Part shown: one piece after another, positions 32,183-41,865 of the stretch
Numbering within the stretch: position 1 is the first letter of the stretch
Layout of the letters: every line of letters starts with the position of its first letter
Assembly (NCBI GenBank): GCA_026981985.1
Contig: JALSHZ010000091.1
Location: 1 to 58,522 of the forward strand
DNA from: Gammaproteobacteria bacterium
GTDB lineage: Bacteria; Pseudomonadota; Gammaproteobacteria; UWMA-0217
Direction: 5' to 3'
Length of the DNA: 58,522 bases
Made by a program: the position numbers and the translations under genes
The notes under the pieces: generated by a model
Told to the model about the DNA's origin: nothing
Seen by the model: the letters and a program-made list of their open reading frames with translations, nothing else
The model's database searches: none

Positions 32183-34003
32183 ATGTTCAACAGGTTTCTA
32201 TTAATACTCGTGGTCGTGCTTTCAGCCCCGCTGGCTGGAGCCAATGCAGTCAAGCACCATCCATCGCCCTATCTGGCTCTGCATGGTGATGACCCTGTCG
32301 ACTGGCATCCCTGGGGCGCTGAGGCGCTGGAAAAAGCGCGTAAGGAGAACAAGCTGATCTTCGTGTCGGTGGGATACTTCTCTTGTCACTGGTGTCATGT
32401 CATGCAGCGTGAATCGTTCTCGGACAAGGATGTTGCCGCTGTATTGAACCGACACTATGTCTCGATCAAGGTCGATCGAGAGCTCAACCCCGCACTCGAT
32501 GGCAGGTTGATGGCATTCGTGCAGGCGACCACTGGCCGTGGCGGCTGGCCGATGAACGTATTTCTGACGCCCGATGGCTACCCCATCGCTGGGTTGACCT
32601 ATGCACCGCCGGCGCGGTTCATGCGTATTGTCGAAGATCTGCAGCAACGCTGGCACACATCACGGGATGAGCTGGAGGCGGCGGCACGTGATGTCGATGC
32701 GGTACTGGCGGAACGGCGCGCAGCTGAAAACCGGGTGCTCGAAGGTGAGCAGTCGCTGCAACAATGGAAGCAGCCGTTGCTCAAGGCGCTGATGCGTGTG
32801 GCGGATACCATGAAGGGTGGTTTCGGCGATCAGGCCAAATTTCCGTCGGTACCCCAGCTGTGGGCGCTATTGGCGCTTGGGGAGGACGATGACATCGCTG
32901 AGTTTCTGCAGCTGACGCTCGATACGATGGCATCTCACGGGCTCCACGATGCAGTCGGTGGTGGGTTTTTTCGCTATACCGTTGATCCGGACTGGGAGAC
33001 GCCACACTATGAAAAAATGCTCTACACCAACGCCATGCTCGCGATGCTCTATGCGCGTGCCGCCAAACGTTTCGATAACCCCTATTACCACGACATCGCG
33101 CGCGATACCTTGCACTTCATGGATCGGGAGATGCGTGCGCCTGGTGGGGCCTATATCGCCAGTCTGTCCGCGGTTGATGAGAACAATGTGGAGGGGGGCT
33201 ACTACCTGTGGAGCCAGAAACAGCTGCGCAAACAGCTGGCGGCAGAGGAAATGGATCTGGTCAATGTTGGCTGGGCCATGGATCGCTACGAGGATGGCGA
33301 CACCGAGGTATTGCCTTGGCAAGTGGTTGATTTGGATACGTTGGCACAACAATTCGATTTGTCTCGGGAGGTGCTCGCACACAAATTGGCGACGATTCGC
33401 CACAAGCTGCAGCAGGCCCGAAAGGCGACCAGGGGCTTGCCCCGTGACGACAAGCGTCTGGCGGCCTGGAATGGCATGGCCCTGGTTGCGCTTTCCGAGG
33501 TGGCGAGTGACAAAGTCTTGCGAGCCCACGGCGCCAGGCTCAAGGCTTTTATCAAGACCGTTCTGTGGCAAGAGGGCATGTTACTGCGCGCGGTCGATGG
33601 CAAAGGGCGATCAATGGGCGCAGGTGGCCTCGCTGACTATGCCTGGACTGCGCTGGGGATGCTGCGCTGGTCGGCCGCCACCAATGACCCATCCGCAGCC
33701 CAGTTGGGGCATCAACTCGTGCATGCAGCTTGGCGCCGCTTCCACACCCCGCAGGGATGGCGGGAAACGGAACAAACACTGCTGCCGATGCCGCTCTACC
33801 AGCGTCACCTCCCGGATGGCGCGTTACCATCTGCAGAAGCCATACTATTGCGCGCAACGCGCTTGAGTCTTCGTGCAAAACCTGACAAGGCGTTACAAAA
33901 ACAACTGGATCGCGTATTGGCGACGCCAACCCAGCAACTTGAGGATGGGTTCTACTGGTATGGATCATTGATTGCAGCTGCATTCGCTGAAGGGCAGGGG
34001 TAG
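32183..34003 (+). CDS. DUF255 thioredoxin-fold protein (YyaL/SSP411 type)
   Basis: This 606-residue protein has a signal peptide (about 1-22). The thioredoxin-like DUF255 domain follows (HHPSPYLALHGDDPVDWHPW, then VGYFSCHWCHVMQRESF with Cys68 and Cys71 as the redox pair). An alpha/alpha-barrel domain then contains DAVGGGFFRYTVDPDWETPH and EKMLYTNAMLAMLYA. Bacterial members are usually cytosolic and of unknown function; here a signal suggests the periplasm. It is slightly shorter than the usual 650-700 residues. Confidence 0.88.
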   Translation: MFNRFLLILVVVLSAPLAGANAVKHHPSPYLALHGDDPVDWHPWGAEALEKARKENKLIFVSVGYFSCHWCHVMQRESFSDKDVAAVLNRHYVSIKVDRELNPALDGRLMAFVQATTGRGGWPMNVFLTPDGYPIAGLTYAPPARFMRIVEDLQQRWHTSRDELEAAARDVDAVLAERRAAENRVLEGEQSLQQWKQPLLKALMRVADTMKGGFGDQAKFPSVPQLWALLALGEDDDIAEFLQLTLDTMASHGLHDAVGGGFFRYTVDPDWETPHYEKMLYTNAMLAMLYARAAKRFDNPYYHDIARDTLHFMDREMRAPGGAYIASLSAVDENNVEGGYYLWSQKQLRKQLAAEEMDLVNVGWAMDRYEDGDTEVLPWQVVDLDTLAQQFDLSREVLAHKLATIRHKLQQARKATRGLPRDDKRLAAWNGMALVALSEVASDKVLRAHGARLKAFIKTVLWQEGMLLRAVDGKGRSMGAGGLADYAWTALGMLRWSAATNDPSAAQLGHQLVHAAWRRFHTPQGWRETEQTLLPMPLYQRHLPDGALPSAEAILLRATRLSLRAKPDKALQKQLDRVLATPTQQLEDGFYWYGSLIAAAFAEGQG

Positions 34004-34359
34004 CGCGCTTATTGACCCGGTAATCAACAGTTTGTCATGCCTTGTTGATTGCACGCCCTTGCCGATCGGCTATATTGCGCGGAATCTCTTGATGGACAAG
34101 GGCTTACATCGGCTGGTGCCGATGATGTCGCGGCGCTGCGCCACGATTAAACCAGCAATCCTTATTGCCGGGTTAATCGCATGATATTTGTCATGGCGAT
34201 GGTAAAAAGCCTGCTCAGCGGTTGCCGTGCCGCGCTGTTCGCTCTTTCACCGTGTCACTAACCGGGGTATATTCCGCCGCTGGGTAATTATTTGACCCGA
34301 TACCACTGCCTCGGTGTGTGCTGCAGTGACACTCGGTGATCGGAGAACGGAGGAAAACA
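34004..34359 (+). other. non-coding gap with hairpin
   Basis: No credible gene is visible between DUF255 and the hemerythrin-like gene. CGATTAA (34144-34150) and TTAATCG (34173-34179) make a 7-base perfect stem that extends imperfectly through GCAA/TTGC. No T-run follows, so its role is unknown. The ribosome site ggagg (34350-34354) precedes the next ATG. Confidence 0.5.
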
Positions 34360-34794
34360 ATGGTCACTTTTGATTTGCTGAATGAACAGAATCACAAAAT
34401 TTCTGAGCTGATCAATATTCTCGATGTGCTGATCCGTGATCGTGCGTCGCTCGACAATCAGGTGGTCAGTGAAATGTTTTTCCGTTTCGTTGATGCCGTC
34501 AAAGAGCATCTCAGCCTCGAAGACACAGCGGTTTACACTTGTTTGATTACCCATCGAGACAGTGATATCAACAACACTGCCAAACTGTTCATGTCGGGCG
34601 CTTCCGAAATTCGCCGCATTTTCGATAAATATGTACGGACCTGGACGCGCAAGAAGCGGCTCCATGTGGCCGACCACGACAAGTTCATCAAGGAAACAAC
34701 CGAAATGTTCGATATTGTGCTGAACCGGGTTCAGGATGAGAGCGAGAAGCTCTATCCACTCCTGCGCAAGATCGAGGACTGCGGCATCCACTAG
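34360..34794 (+). CDS. hemerythrin-domain protein
   Basis: This 144-residue all-helical protein has likely metal ligands: His12 (NEQNHKISELI), His50 and Glu54 (KEHLSLEDTAVY), and His102 or His106 (LHVADHDKFIKETTEMFDIV). These resemble the four-helix hemerythrin diiron site. ATG 34360 follows ggagg; an upstream frame is longer but unlikely. Family members bind O2, NO or sense iron/redox; the role here is open. It ends before a bidirectional terminator and stands alone. Confidence 0.82.
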   Translation: MVTFDLLNEQNHKISELINILDVLIRDRASLDNQVVSEMFFRFVDAVKEHLSLEDTAVYTCLITHRDSDINNTAKLFMSGASEIRRIFDKYVRTWTRKKRLHVADHDKFIKETTEMFDIVLNRVQDESEKLYPLLRKIEDCGIH

Positions 34795-34851
34795 CCCCGT
34801 ATTTCGAGCGGGGTCAGGATCGACGTGGCAAAAAGCAAGAAAGTTGCAAAC

Positions 34852-34882
34852 AAAAACGGGGCGCTCAAGGCGCCCCGTTTTT
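34852..34882. terminator. bidirectional rho-independent terminator
   Basis: AAAAACGGGGCGC, a five-base TCAAG loop and GCGCCCCGTTTTT form a nine-pair stem (34856-34864 with 34870-34878), with A-run and T-run on opposite sides. It lies between the convergent hemerythrin-like gene (+) and the PfkB-family gene (-) and can terminate both. Confidence 0.9.
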
Positions 34883-34913
34883 GTCTGCTCGATCACCCGC
34901 AGTCAGAAAGACG

Positions 34914-35864
34914 TCAGATCCCCAGTTTGGTGACTTCCAGTCCTTCCTTCAATGCTTCGAGCTGCTCCGGGTCGAACAGCTTGGTGCCAGGCTGGGTAAC
35001 CGCGCCACTGCCACAGGCAAGCCCCTGAAGCAGGATCTCTTCTGCCGGCAGACCATCGACCAGACCCGCAAGAAGGCCGCCTACCATCGCATCTCCCGCA
35101 CCAACCGAGCACATGACACGGATCTTCGGTGCCGGCGCATAGTAGCTGTCGTCATCGTTGACAAAAACAGCGCCATCCGCACCCATCGAGACACAGACGT
35201 TCGCGACGCCACCACGTTGGAGCTGTCGTGCCTGCTCTGCAATGGCTTCTACATTTGGCAGTGCCTTGCCGCTGGTGATCTCGAGTTCGTAGACGTTGGG
35301 CTTGATCAGAAAAGGTTTGCTGTCGAGCGCGCTGATGAGCATATCGTCCTTGGTGTCGAGTACGACTTTGGCGCCTTGTTCGCGGAGTTTCGCGCTCAGC
35401 TTTGCATACATGTCCGGGGCGATGCCGGGTGGCACGGAGCCGGTCAGCACGCCGTAGCCATCGCCTGCGAGTTTGAGGAAGCGCCGGGTGATCGTGGTGA
35501 TCTCTGCACTGCTGATGTTTGAGGGGGCGATGCCGCTGATTTTGAATTCGGTGGGTGGTCGTCGTTGCTGGATGGTACTGTTGATGCGTGTCTCACCATC
35601 GACAGAGATACTTTCCGGGATGATGCCTTCCAGTGCGAGCAAGTGCTTGAGCATCGCGCCGCTTTCACCGCCGAGGATGCAGCAGGTGTGGGCTTCCTTG
35701 TGCAGTTTTTTCAATGCGCGTGAAACATTGATGGCGTTACCGCCGGCATCGTAGCGGGCATGTTTTGCTTTTGTCTTTCGAAACGGTACGAGCTCGGAGA
35801 CCAGGTAGGACAGGTCGATGGCGGGGTTGAGGGCCAGCGTTGCGATGGGCTTGTTGTCTGCCAT
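34914..35864 (-). CDS. PfkB-family hexose/fructose-phosphate kinase
   Basis: This 316-residue ribokinase-fold enzyme has TLALNPAIDLSYLVSELVPF and RYDAGGNAINVSRALKKLHK at the N-terminus and the ATP/phosphate anion-hole motif VGAGDAMVGGLLAGLVDGLP near the C-terminus. This matches 6-phosphofructokinase II/1-phosphofructokinase types. It probably phosphorylates fructose-6-phosphate or a related hexose. It stops two bases before the start of gpmI on the same strand, but transcription runs gpmI then this gene, so they are likely a glycolytic operon. Confidence 0.88.
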   Translation of the reverse strand: MADNKPIATLALNPAIDLSYLVSELVPFRKTKAKHARYDAGGNAINVSRALKKLHKEAHTCCILGGESGAMLKHLLALEGIIPESISVDGETRINSTIQQRRPPTEFKISGIAPSNISSAEITTITRRFLKLAGDGYGVLTGSVPPGIAPDMYAKLSAKLREQGAKVVLDTKDDMLISALDSKPFLIKPNVYELEITSGKALPNVEAIAEQARQLQRGGVANVCVSMGADGAVFVNDDDSYYAPAPKIRVMCSVGAGDAMVGGLLAGLVDGLPAEEILLQGLACGSGAVTQPGTKLFDPEQLEALKEGLEVTKLGI

Positions 35865-35866
35865 GG

Positions 35867-37411
35867 TTAGAATCCCAGAGTGTGTTTTTTCAGGATGAGG
35901 CTGCGACCAGTCATGTTGACTGGTTTGGACAGGCCGAGCAGTTCGAGTACGGTGGGTGCAATATCGGCGAGTCCCCTGCCGGTTCCCAGTTGTACTTCAC
36001 CCGCGCCGATCAACAGAAAGGGCACGGGATAGGCGGTGTGCTGTGTATGTGGCTCTCCCGTCAGCGGGTCGACCATTTCATCACAGTTTCCGTGATCTGC
36101 GGTCAACATGATACGGAATCCATGTGCTTTTGCGGCCTCGATCACGCGATATACCTGGGTGTCGAGTGCCTCGACCGCCTGCACAACGGCGTTCAGGTCC
36201 GCAGTATGTCCGACCATGTCGCCATTGGCGAAGTTCACCAGTACGAAGTTGTATTTCTCCGATTCAATGGCCTCGATCACGCGATCGGCGACTTTGGGTG
36301 AGCTCATCTCCGGCAACTGATCATAGGTGGCGACTTCGGGCGAGGGGATGACCTCGCGATCTTCGCCGGGAAAGGGCTTCTCCCAGCCGCCATTGAAAAA
36401 GTAGGTGACATGCGGAAATTTCTCGGTCTCAGCACAGTGAAACTGCTTCATGCCAGCGTTGCTGATGACCTCAGCCAGCACCTTCTTCGGATGGGTTGGC
36501 GGAAACAGGACTGGAAACGGAAAGCGCGCATTGTACTGGGTCATGCAGGTGATGGGGCGCGCACCCACATCGCCTCGATCGAAATCAGAGAAATCAGGCA
36601 GGCCGATGGCTGCCGCCAGTTGGCGTGCCCGGTCACTGCGGAAGTTGAAGAACAAGACATGCTCGCCATCCTTGATCAGCGGTGACTTGGGGTGATCGAT
36701 GACTGCTGGTTTCAGGAATTCGTCGGTTTCGCCGCGTGCGTAGCCTTTTTCGATCGCTTCACGCGGGGAGCTGGCGCGATCGCCAGACCCCAGCACGATG
36801 GCGCGCCAGGCACGTTCGGTACGTTCACGATGTTTGGCGCGATCCATTGCCCAATAGCGCCCGCAGACAGTGGCAATATAACCGCTGCCAAGGTCTTCGA
36901 GTGTCTTTTCAACCTGTTCCAGGTAACTCAGCGCAGATTTTGGTGGTGTATCGCGACCATCGGTGATCATGTGGATCACCGGCTCGACCCCTGCCTTGAC
37001 GATGATGGGCAGCAGGTCGAGCAGGTGGGCGATATGGGAATGTACGCCGCCATCGGAAATGAGGCCGACCAGATGCACGCGCGGGCCGCTGTTCATCAGC
37101 GCTTGCCAGTCTGGGTGCTCTTCCAGGTCGCCGTCGTGAATAGCCTCGGCGATTCTCAGTAATTCCTGTTCCAGAACCCGCCCCGAGCCCATGGTCAGGT
37201 GACCCACTTCCGAATTGCCGAATTGGCCATCGGGCAAGCCGACAGCATGACCTGATGCCTGTAGCAGGGTGTGAGGGCTGGTAGCAAAATACTCATCCAG
37301 ATGGGGCGTGTGTGATTGCGCCCAGGCGTTGTACTTACGACTGGGGTTGACGCCAAAACCGTCAAAGATAATGAGTAGTACTGAGTTCGCGTTCACTGCG
37401 TTTCCTGTCAT
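35867..37411 (-). CDS. gpmI: 2,3-bisphosphoglycerate-independent phosphoglycerate mutase
   Basis: This 514-residue enzyme interconverts 2- and 3-phosphoglycerate. The metal-bound nucleophile Ser67 lies in PDGQFGNSEVGHLTMGSGRV. Other family blocks are DGRDTPPKSA, GRYWAMDR, NFRSDRARQL and the C-terminal metal site TADHGNCDEM. Length is typical of iPGM. It is followed on the same strand by the PfkB-family kinase, a glycolysis grouping. Confidence 0.96.
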   Translation of the reverse strand: MTGNAVNANSVLLIIFDGFGVNPSRKYNAWAQSHTPHLDEYFATSPHTLLQASGHAVGLPDGQFGNSEVGHLTMGSGRVLEQELLRIAEAIHDGDLEEHPDWQALMNSGPRVHLVGLISDGGVHSHIAHLLDLLPIIVKAGVEPVIHMITDGRDTPPKSALSYLEQVEKTLEDLGSGYIATVCGRYWAMDRAKHRERTERAWRAIVLGSGDRASSPREAIEKGYARGETDEFLKPAVIDHPKSPLIKDGEHVLFFNFRSDRARQLAAAIGLPDFSDFDRGDVGARPITCMTQYNARFPFPVLFPPTHPKKVLAEVISNAGMKQFHCAETEKFPHVTYFFNGGWEKPFPGEDREVIPSPEVATYDQLPEMSSPKVADRVIEAIESEKYNFVLVNFANGDMVGHTADLNAVVQAVEALDTQVYRVIEAAKAHGFRIMLTADHGNCDEMVDPLTGEPHTQHTAYPVPFLLIGAGEVQLGTGRGLADIAPTVLELLGLSKPVNMTGRSLILKKHTLGF

Positions 37412-37559
37412 TTTATTGTCGCGTTATTGTACGCGCCGAGCGCCGTTGCGGCAGCTATTACTTTCCGCAGGGCCAACATGTTGATGCAAGGGGCGAACCC
37501 TGTTTGGTTGCCTCTTCCTGAGTAGGTGTCACCTTCTGCATGGGATGGCGATCGGTACT

Positions 37560-37952
37560 TCATTTGTCGCCGAGGAGGTCTTTCAGCCCGGCGAAAGGGT
37601 TGTGTGTTGCCCCCTGTTGCTGCGGATCCCCATCAGCGTGGCCGGAAGCCGCTGCAATGTGGTCCTCGTAGCGGGAATGCTCGTTGTCGTGGCAGTAGAC
37701 GCACAATAACTCCCAGTTGCTGCCATCGGGTGGGTTGTTGTCGTGGTTGTGATCGCGGTGGTGCACTGTCAGTTCGCGCAGGTTTTTGTGGTTGAACTCG
37801 CGCCCGCAGCGTCCGCAAACCCAGGGGTACATTTTCAGCGCCTGCTCGCGGTAGCCACGTTCGCGTGCTTCCATCTCCTGGCGGGCACGGGCGACGATAC
37901 GTGCCTGCTTTTCCGCGGCCGATTCCTCGATTGCCATATCACAAGGCTCCAA
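37560..37952 (-). CDS. yajD: YajD-like HNH nuclease-family protein
   Basis: This 130-residue protein (125 if started at MAIEESA, 37937) matches E. coli YajD. Shared blocks are YPWVCGRCGREFNHKNLREL, then TVHHRDHNHDNNPPDGSNWE and LLCVYCHDNEHSRYE, and NPFAGLKDLL near the end. Cys pairs CGRC and CVYC bind zinc, and HH/DH/HDN form the HNH active site. Function in the cell is unknown. It is separated from gpmI by 148 bases. Confidence 0.88.
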   Translation of the reverse strand: MEPCDMAIEESAAEKQARIVARARQEMEARERGYREQALKMYPWVCGRCGREFNHKNLRELTVHHRDHNHDNNPPDGSNWELLCVYCHDNEHSRYEDHIAAASGHADGDPQQQGATHNPFAGLKDLLGDK

Positions 37953-38280
37953 AACGATAGTACGGATGTACGATCATACTGGTGGGAGGCCTTGTATTTC
38001 AATCGGGTGCTGAAGGTGGGCGTGAGGCGAGCAATGGCAGGACGAAAAAAACCCGGTGCAGCTTGCGCTGCCCGGGTTGGAATATGCCCGATGAATAGAG
38101 GCGTTTTGCTTTTGTTATTGTTGTTGTACGCCGCAAATTATACCGAGTCTAACTGCCTTGACGCGTACGCCCGTCACGCTCGATATGGGGACGAGGCTGC
38201 GTGATTGTCCAGCTTGTGAATGGGCCTCAGTCAGTGTGTCGGAGCGGCGAATAGCTGCCGCCCCGAAACAAGCTTCATGG
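37953..38280. other. non-coding gap between yajD and amtB
   Basis: No gene is visible. It contains the minus-strand terminator at 38044-38078 for amtB. A short T/G-rich stretch (about 38103-38130) and unremarkable sequence fill the rest. Confidence 0.6.
38044..38078 (-). terminator. rho-independent terminator of glnK-amtB
   Basis: On the minus strand AACCCGG, then GCAGC, a short loop, GCTGC and CCGGGTT form a strong stem (38050-38078) followed by a T-run (the A-run at 38044-38050 on the plus strand). It lies about 200 bases after the amtB stop. Confidence 0.8.
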
Positions 38281-39591
38281 TCAATGGAGATCGTAACCGC
38301 GCTCCTCATGGGAGGCGATATCGAGGCCTTCGGTCTCGTCTTCGGGCGAGATACGCAGCCCGACCATCATATCGACGATCTTGAGCAGCACCCAGGAGAT
38401 CACTGCGGTATAGACCAGCACGGAGACAATGCCAATGAGCTGCACCTTGAGCTGTTCAGGGATTGAGGTGATGCCATCAGCGAAACCCTGACCGCTGAAC
38501 AGGCCCAGCTGAGTCGAGGCGAAGATACCGGCGAGAAAGGTACCCAGCATGCCGCCGACACCGTGAACCGGGAAGACATCCAGCGAGTCATCGATCTTCA
38601 GCACCCGCTTGATGTACATGGTGGCATTGAAGCAAATGAAGCCGGCGAGGATGCCGATGATCAGTGCTGCCGCCGGCCCAACGAAACCTGAAGCAGGGGT
38701 GATGGTGCCTAATCCCGCCACCATGCCGGTAACGGTGCCGAGCACGGTAGGTTTCTTGAACTTGATCCATTCGATGAACATCCAGGTCATCGCCCCCGCT
38801 GCGGCGGAGATGTGCGTGACCAGCATAGCCATCGCCGCGTCCCCGTTGGCTGCCAGTGCGCTGCCACCGTTGAAGCCAAACCAGCCAACCCATAGCATGC
38901 CGGCGCCGATCACAGTCAGTGTCATGTTGTGCGGCATCATTGGTGTTGTTGGAAAGCCGCGCCTGGGGCCAAGCATGATCGCTGCTACCAGCGCCGCGAC
39001 GCCAGCAGTGATATGCACCACCGTGCCACCGGCAAAGTCGAGCAGGCCCATGCTGCCGAGCCAGCCACCACCCCATACCCAGTGTGTCACGGGTGCGTAG
39101 ACGGCGAGCAACCAGAGGCTGGAGAAAATCACCACAGCTGAAAACTTCATCCGCTCGGCAAAACCGCCGACGATCAGCGCTGGCGTGATGATGGCGAAAG
39201 TCATCTGGAACAGCGCAAACAGGGATTCAGGGATACCGCCTGAGAGCGTGTCCTCGCCGATGCCGGCAAACATCACTTTCGACAGCCCGCCGATAAATGC
39301 ATTGCCATCGGCGAATGCGAGGCTATAGCCGGCAATGAGCCAGAGCATTGTCATCAGTCCCGCGATCACGAAACACTGCATCAGCACGGACAGGACATTT
39401 TTGGTGCGAACCAGGCCACCGTAGAATAGTGCAAGGCCCGGCAGGGTCATGAACAGCACCAGTGCCGTAGAGGTCAGTATCCAGGCGGTATCAGCAGCGT
39501 TCAGTGTGGCCTCGTCGGCCAGCAACAGACCGGGCAGCAGGAAGAAGCACAGCGCCATGATCAAGCGTTGGGAAAGCAAGCGAGTTTTCAA
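38281..39591 (-). CDS. amtB: ammonium transporter (Amt)
   Basis: This 436-residue protein has a signal peptide-like first segment (LIMALCFFLLPGLLLADEAT) and about eleven membrane helices. Typical Amt blocks are FMTLPGLALFYGGLVRTKNV, then FAGGTVVHITAGVAALVAAI, FNGGSALAANGDAAMAM and HGVGGMLGTFLAGIF, containing the channel His residues. It moves ammonium into the cell under nitrogen limitation. It is transcribed after glnK on the same strand, the standard pairing, and GlnK would block the channel when nitrogen is ample. Confidence 0.96.
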   Translation of the reverse strand: MKTRLLSQRLIMALCFFLLPGLLLADEATLNAADTAWILTSTALVLFMTLPGLALFYGGLVRTKNVLSVLMQCFVIAGLMTMLWLIAGYSLAFADGNAFIGGLSKVMFAGIGEDTLSGGIPESLFALFQMTFAIITPALIVGGFAERMKFSAVVIFSSLWLLAVYAPVTHWVWGGGWLGSMGLLDFAGGTVVHITAGVAALVAAIMLGPRRGFPTTPMMPHNMTLTVIGAGMLWVGWFGFNGGSALAANGDAAMAMLVTHISAAAGAMTWMFIEWIKFKKPTVLGTVTGMVAGLGTITPASGFVGPAAALIIGILAGFICFNATMYIKRVLKIDDSLDVFPVHGVGGMLGTFLAGIFASTQLGLFSGQGFADGITSIPEQLKVQLIGIVSVLVYTAVISWVLLKIVDMMVGLRISPEDETEGLDIASHEERGYDLH

Positions 39592-39673
39592 GGGAGTCTC
39601 CAGTCGGGGTGGAATGAAACGTGGCTGAAGGGGCTACTCCGCGATGTGCATGGCGGGCAGCCCTGGTGGCACA

Positions 39674-40027
<354 letters not shown>

Positions 40028-40197
40028 TTATGTAAAAGGAATGAACGCAATTTACAGCGCGATCAGGCGGATGTCACTACCCAACATCGGTTCCGGTGCT
40101 GCGGTATTCCGGCGGGCTTGGGGCATCCGTGCCATACTCGAAGTGAATAAGCCAGTTTTAGCTCTGATTAACCAGTGACTAATTGGGTGTAACTAGA

Positions 40198-40217
40198 GTT
40201 TACAATTATCAGTAAAC
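40198..40217. promoter_or_regulatory. palindrome upstream of the SARP regulator
   Basis: GTTTAC (40198-40203) and GTAAAC (40212-40217) form a perfect inverted repeat with an 8-base spacer, about 90 bases before the SARP-type ATG. It may be an operator; what binds is unknown. Confidence 0.4.
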
Positions 40218-40303
40218 AAAAGAGCGACATGCTCGGATGTACGACTGCTGATGTGGATATCGGCAGGAAGACGCCCGAGACGAGGTTCGTCTGAGGAAGT
40301 GGC

Positions 40304-41596
40304 ATGTCTGGACACAAGCGCCTGTTGGTGGATGGCCAACCTGCTCGAAGGACTACTTCCCGAAAGGATTCGGAAACGCATCGTCAGTTCAAACAGCTCG
40401 TCGCTGAGTTGGAAATATTGCTGCGGGAGTTTCACAAGGGGGGCAATCCTGCACCGATGCCGACGCTAAAGCTCGCGAATTGGGCGAGTGAAACGCTCAA
40501 CCTGTACCTGGCGGAAGCGGAGCGGCTTGAAGAAGAGCTGAGCACATTCGAACAGCGCTACGGTCGCGTGATTGGCGATTTGACCAGGATCCTGCGTGAT
40601 TTGCTGGACTCGCCCGAGAATCAGGCGCTTCTGAACAAGTACCGTCGCTATAGCCTGCGAGGTGAAATCCCGGCCGCAATGAATGCTACAGAGCCTGGAG
40701 CACACAAGGCGTTCTTTATCGATACAATGACGAAATCGTCCCCACAGACCCTCGCGCAACCGGTTGCTGGCGCCAGTCCAGAACCCATTGAAACTGCCCA
40801 GCCACAGAACATTTTGCAAGGGAGCGGTGAAGATGCCGCGTACCGTTATTCGATAAGGTTGCTTGGGGGTTTTTCGATGCAACATAGCGATGGCACCCCA
40901 ATTACAGCGCCGGTTGGTAAGGCGGGACAGATTCTCAAGTACCTGATCGTCCACCGGAATCTGCGGATACTGCGCGATGTTCTGATGGATCGGTTCTGGC
41001 AGCGTCATGACCCGGACAGTGCGCGGAACAATCTGAATGTCGCGATCTATGGTTTGAGAAAGGTCATGAAGCAGGAGGGTGTCTCAGAGCCTTGTATCAT
41101 CTATCGCGATGGGGGGTATCAGATCGACCCTGAGGTGCGAATCTGGGTCGATGTCGATGCGTTCAATGCAAGCATCAGCCGGGCACGAGAATTGGAATCC
41201 CATCATGAGTATGACGCAGCATTTCATGAATATGCGCGCGCCGACGGATTCTACCGAGGCGAGTTTCTGCCTGATGACCTTTATGATGAATGGACAATCT
41301 CCATTCGCCGGGATCTCACGGAAAAATATATCACCATGTGTCGCTACATGGCCGACTTTTTGCTGAAAAAGTATGACTATGATGCCGCGCTCGCAATGAC
41401 GCGGCGGCTACTTCAGATCGAACCCTGTGATGAAGCTGTTCATCGCCAGATCATGATGATTCATGCCCAATCAGGCCAGCGACACCTCGCGGTACGCCAA
41501 TACAACCTCTGCAAGGAGACCTTGGCAAAGGAACTCGGCATCGAGCCAGAACTACAGACTACCCGTCTGTTGGCAGAAATTCGAAGCGCTAAGTGA
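40304..41596 (+). CDS. SARP/BTAD-type transcriptional regulator
   Basis: This 430-residue protein has an N-terminal helical region (about 25-130; rich in Glu/Leu, unrecognised). An OmpR-type winged-helix DNA-binding domain follows (YSIRLLGGFSMQHSDGTPIT, then RDVLMDRFWQRHDPDSARNN and LNVAIYGLRKVMKQEG). A bacterial transcriptional activation domain completes it (WVDVDAFNASISRARELES, then FYRGEFLPDD and QYNLCKETLAKELGIEPELQ). SARP regulators are best known from actinomycetes, where they activate biosynthetic clusters. GAGGA (40293-40297) supports ATG 40304. The N-terminal extension is unusual. Confidence 0.85.
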   Translation: MSGHKRLLVDGQPARRTTSRKDSETHRQFKQLVAELEILLREFHKGGNPAPMPTLKLANWASETLNLYLAEAERLEEELSTFEQRYGRVIGDLTRILRDLLDSPENQALLNKYRRYSLRGEIPAAMNATEPGAHKAFFIDTMTKSSPQTLAQPVAGASPEPIETAQPQNILQGSGEDAAYRYSIRLLGGFSMQHSDGTPITAPVGKAGQILKYLIVHRNLRILRDVLMDRFWQRHDPDSARNNLNVAIYGLRKVMKQEGVSEPCIIYRDGGYQIDPEVRIWVDVDAFNASISRARELESHHEYDAAFHEYARADGFYRGEFLPDDLYDEWTISIRRDLTEKYITMCRYMADFLLKKYDYDAALAMTRRLLQIEPCDEAVHRQIMMIHAQSGQRHLAVRQYNLCKETLAKELGIEPELQTTRLLAEIRSAK

Positions 41597-41611
41597 TCAT
41601 TGCAATACGTG

Positions 41612-41625
41612 TTTGAACGTTCAAA
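41612..41625. promoter_or_regulatory. perfect 14-base palindrome TTTGAACGTTCAAA
   Basis: A perfect 14-base palindrome lies 16 bases after the SARP stop and about 240 bases before the next gene. Its placement suggests an operator for the downstream gene. The 41597-41865 gap otherwise shows no gene. Confidence 0.4.
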
Positions 41626-41865
41626 ACCTGTGCAACTGACCGGTTATTTCTGACTCAAGGTTCGGAGTACAGGTAAGCAGGGCTGCCTATTTTTTTGGCC
41701 CAAAGGGATTGGAGGTAGCTCCCAAATTGACTCCAGTGAATCAAGACATGACATTGACGCGGCCACGTCAACGGAAAATCAATATCAAAGCTCTCGGGCT
41801 AACCGTCCATTAAGTCTTTTGCGCTAGGGTAGTGTCATGCAACCTAATTCAGGCGCTTTCAGCAT

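Noticed and set aside
37953-38280. Possible RNA gene in the gap beside amtB
   Set aside because: Apart from the terminator, no cloverleaf or conserved RNA motif could be found by eye.
40121-40134. TGGCACGG on the minus strand as a possible sigma-54 promoter for glnK
   Set aside because: The -24 element is good, but the base pair 12 bases on is CC instead of GC. The match is incomplete and I did not find another.
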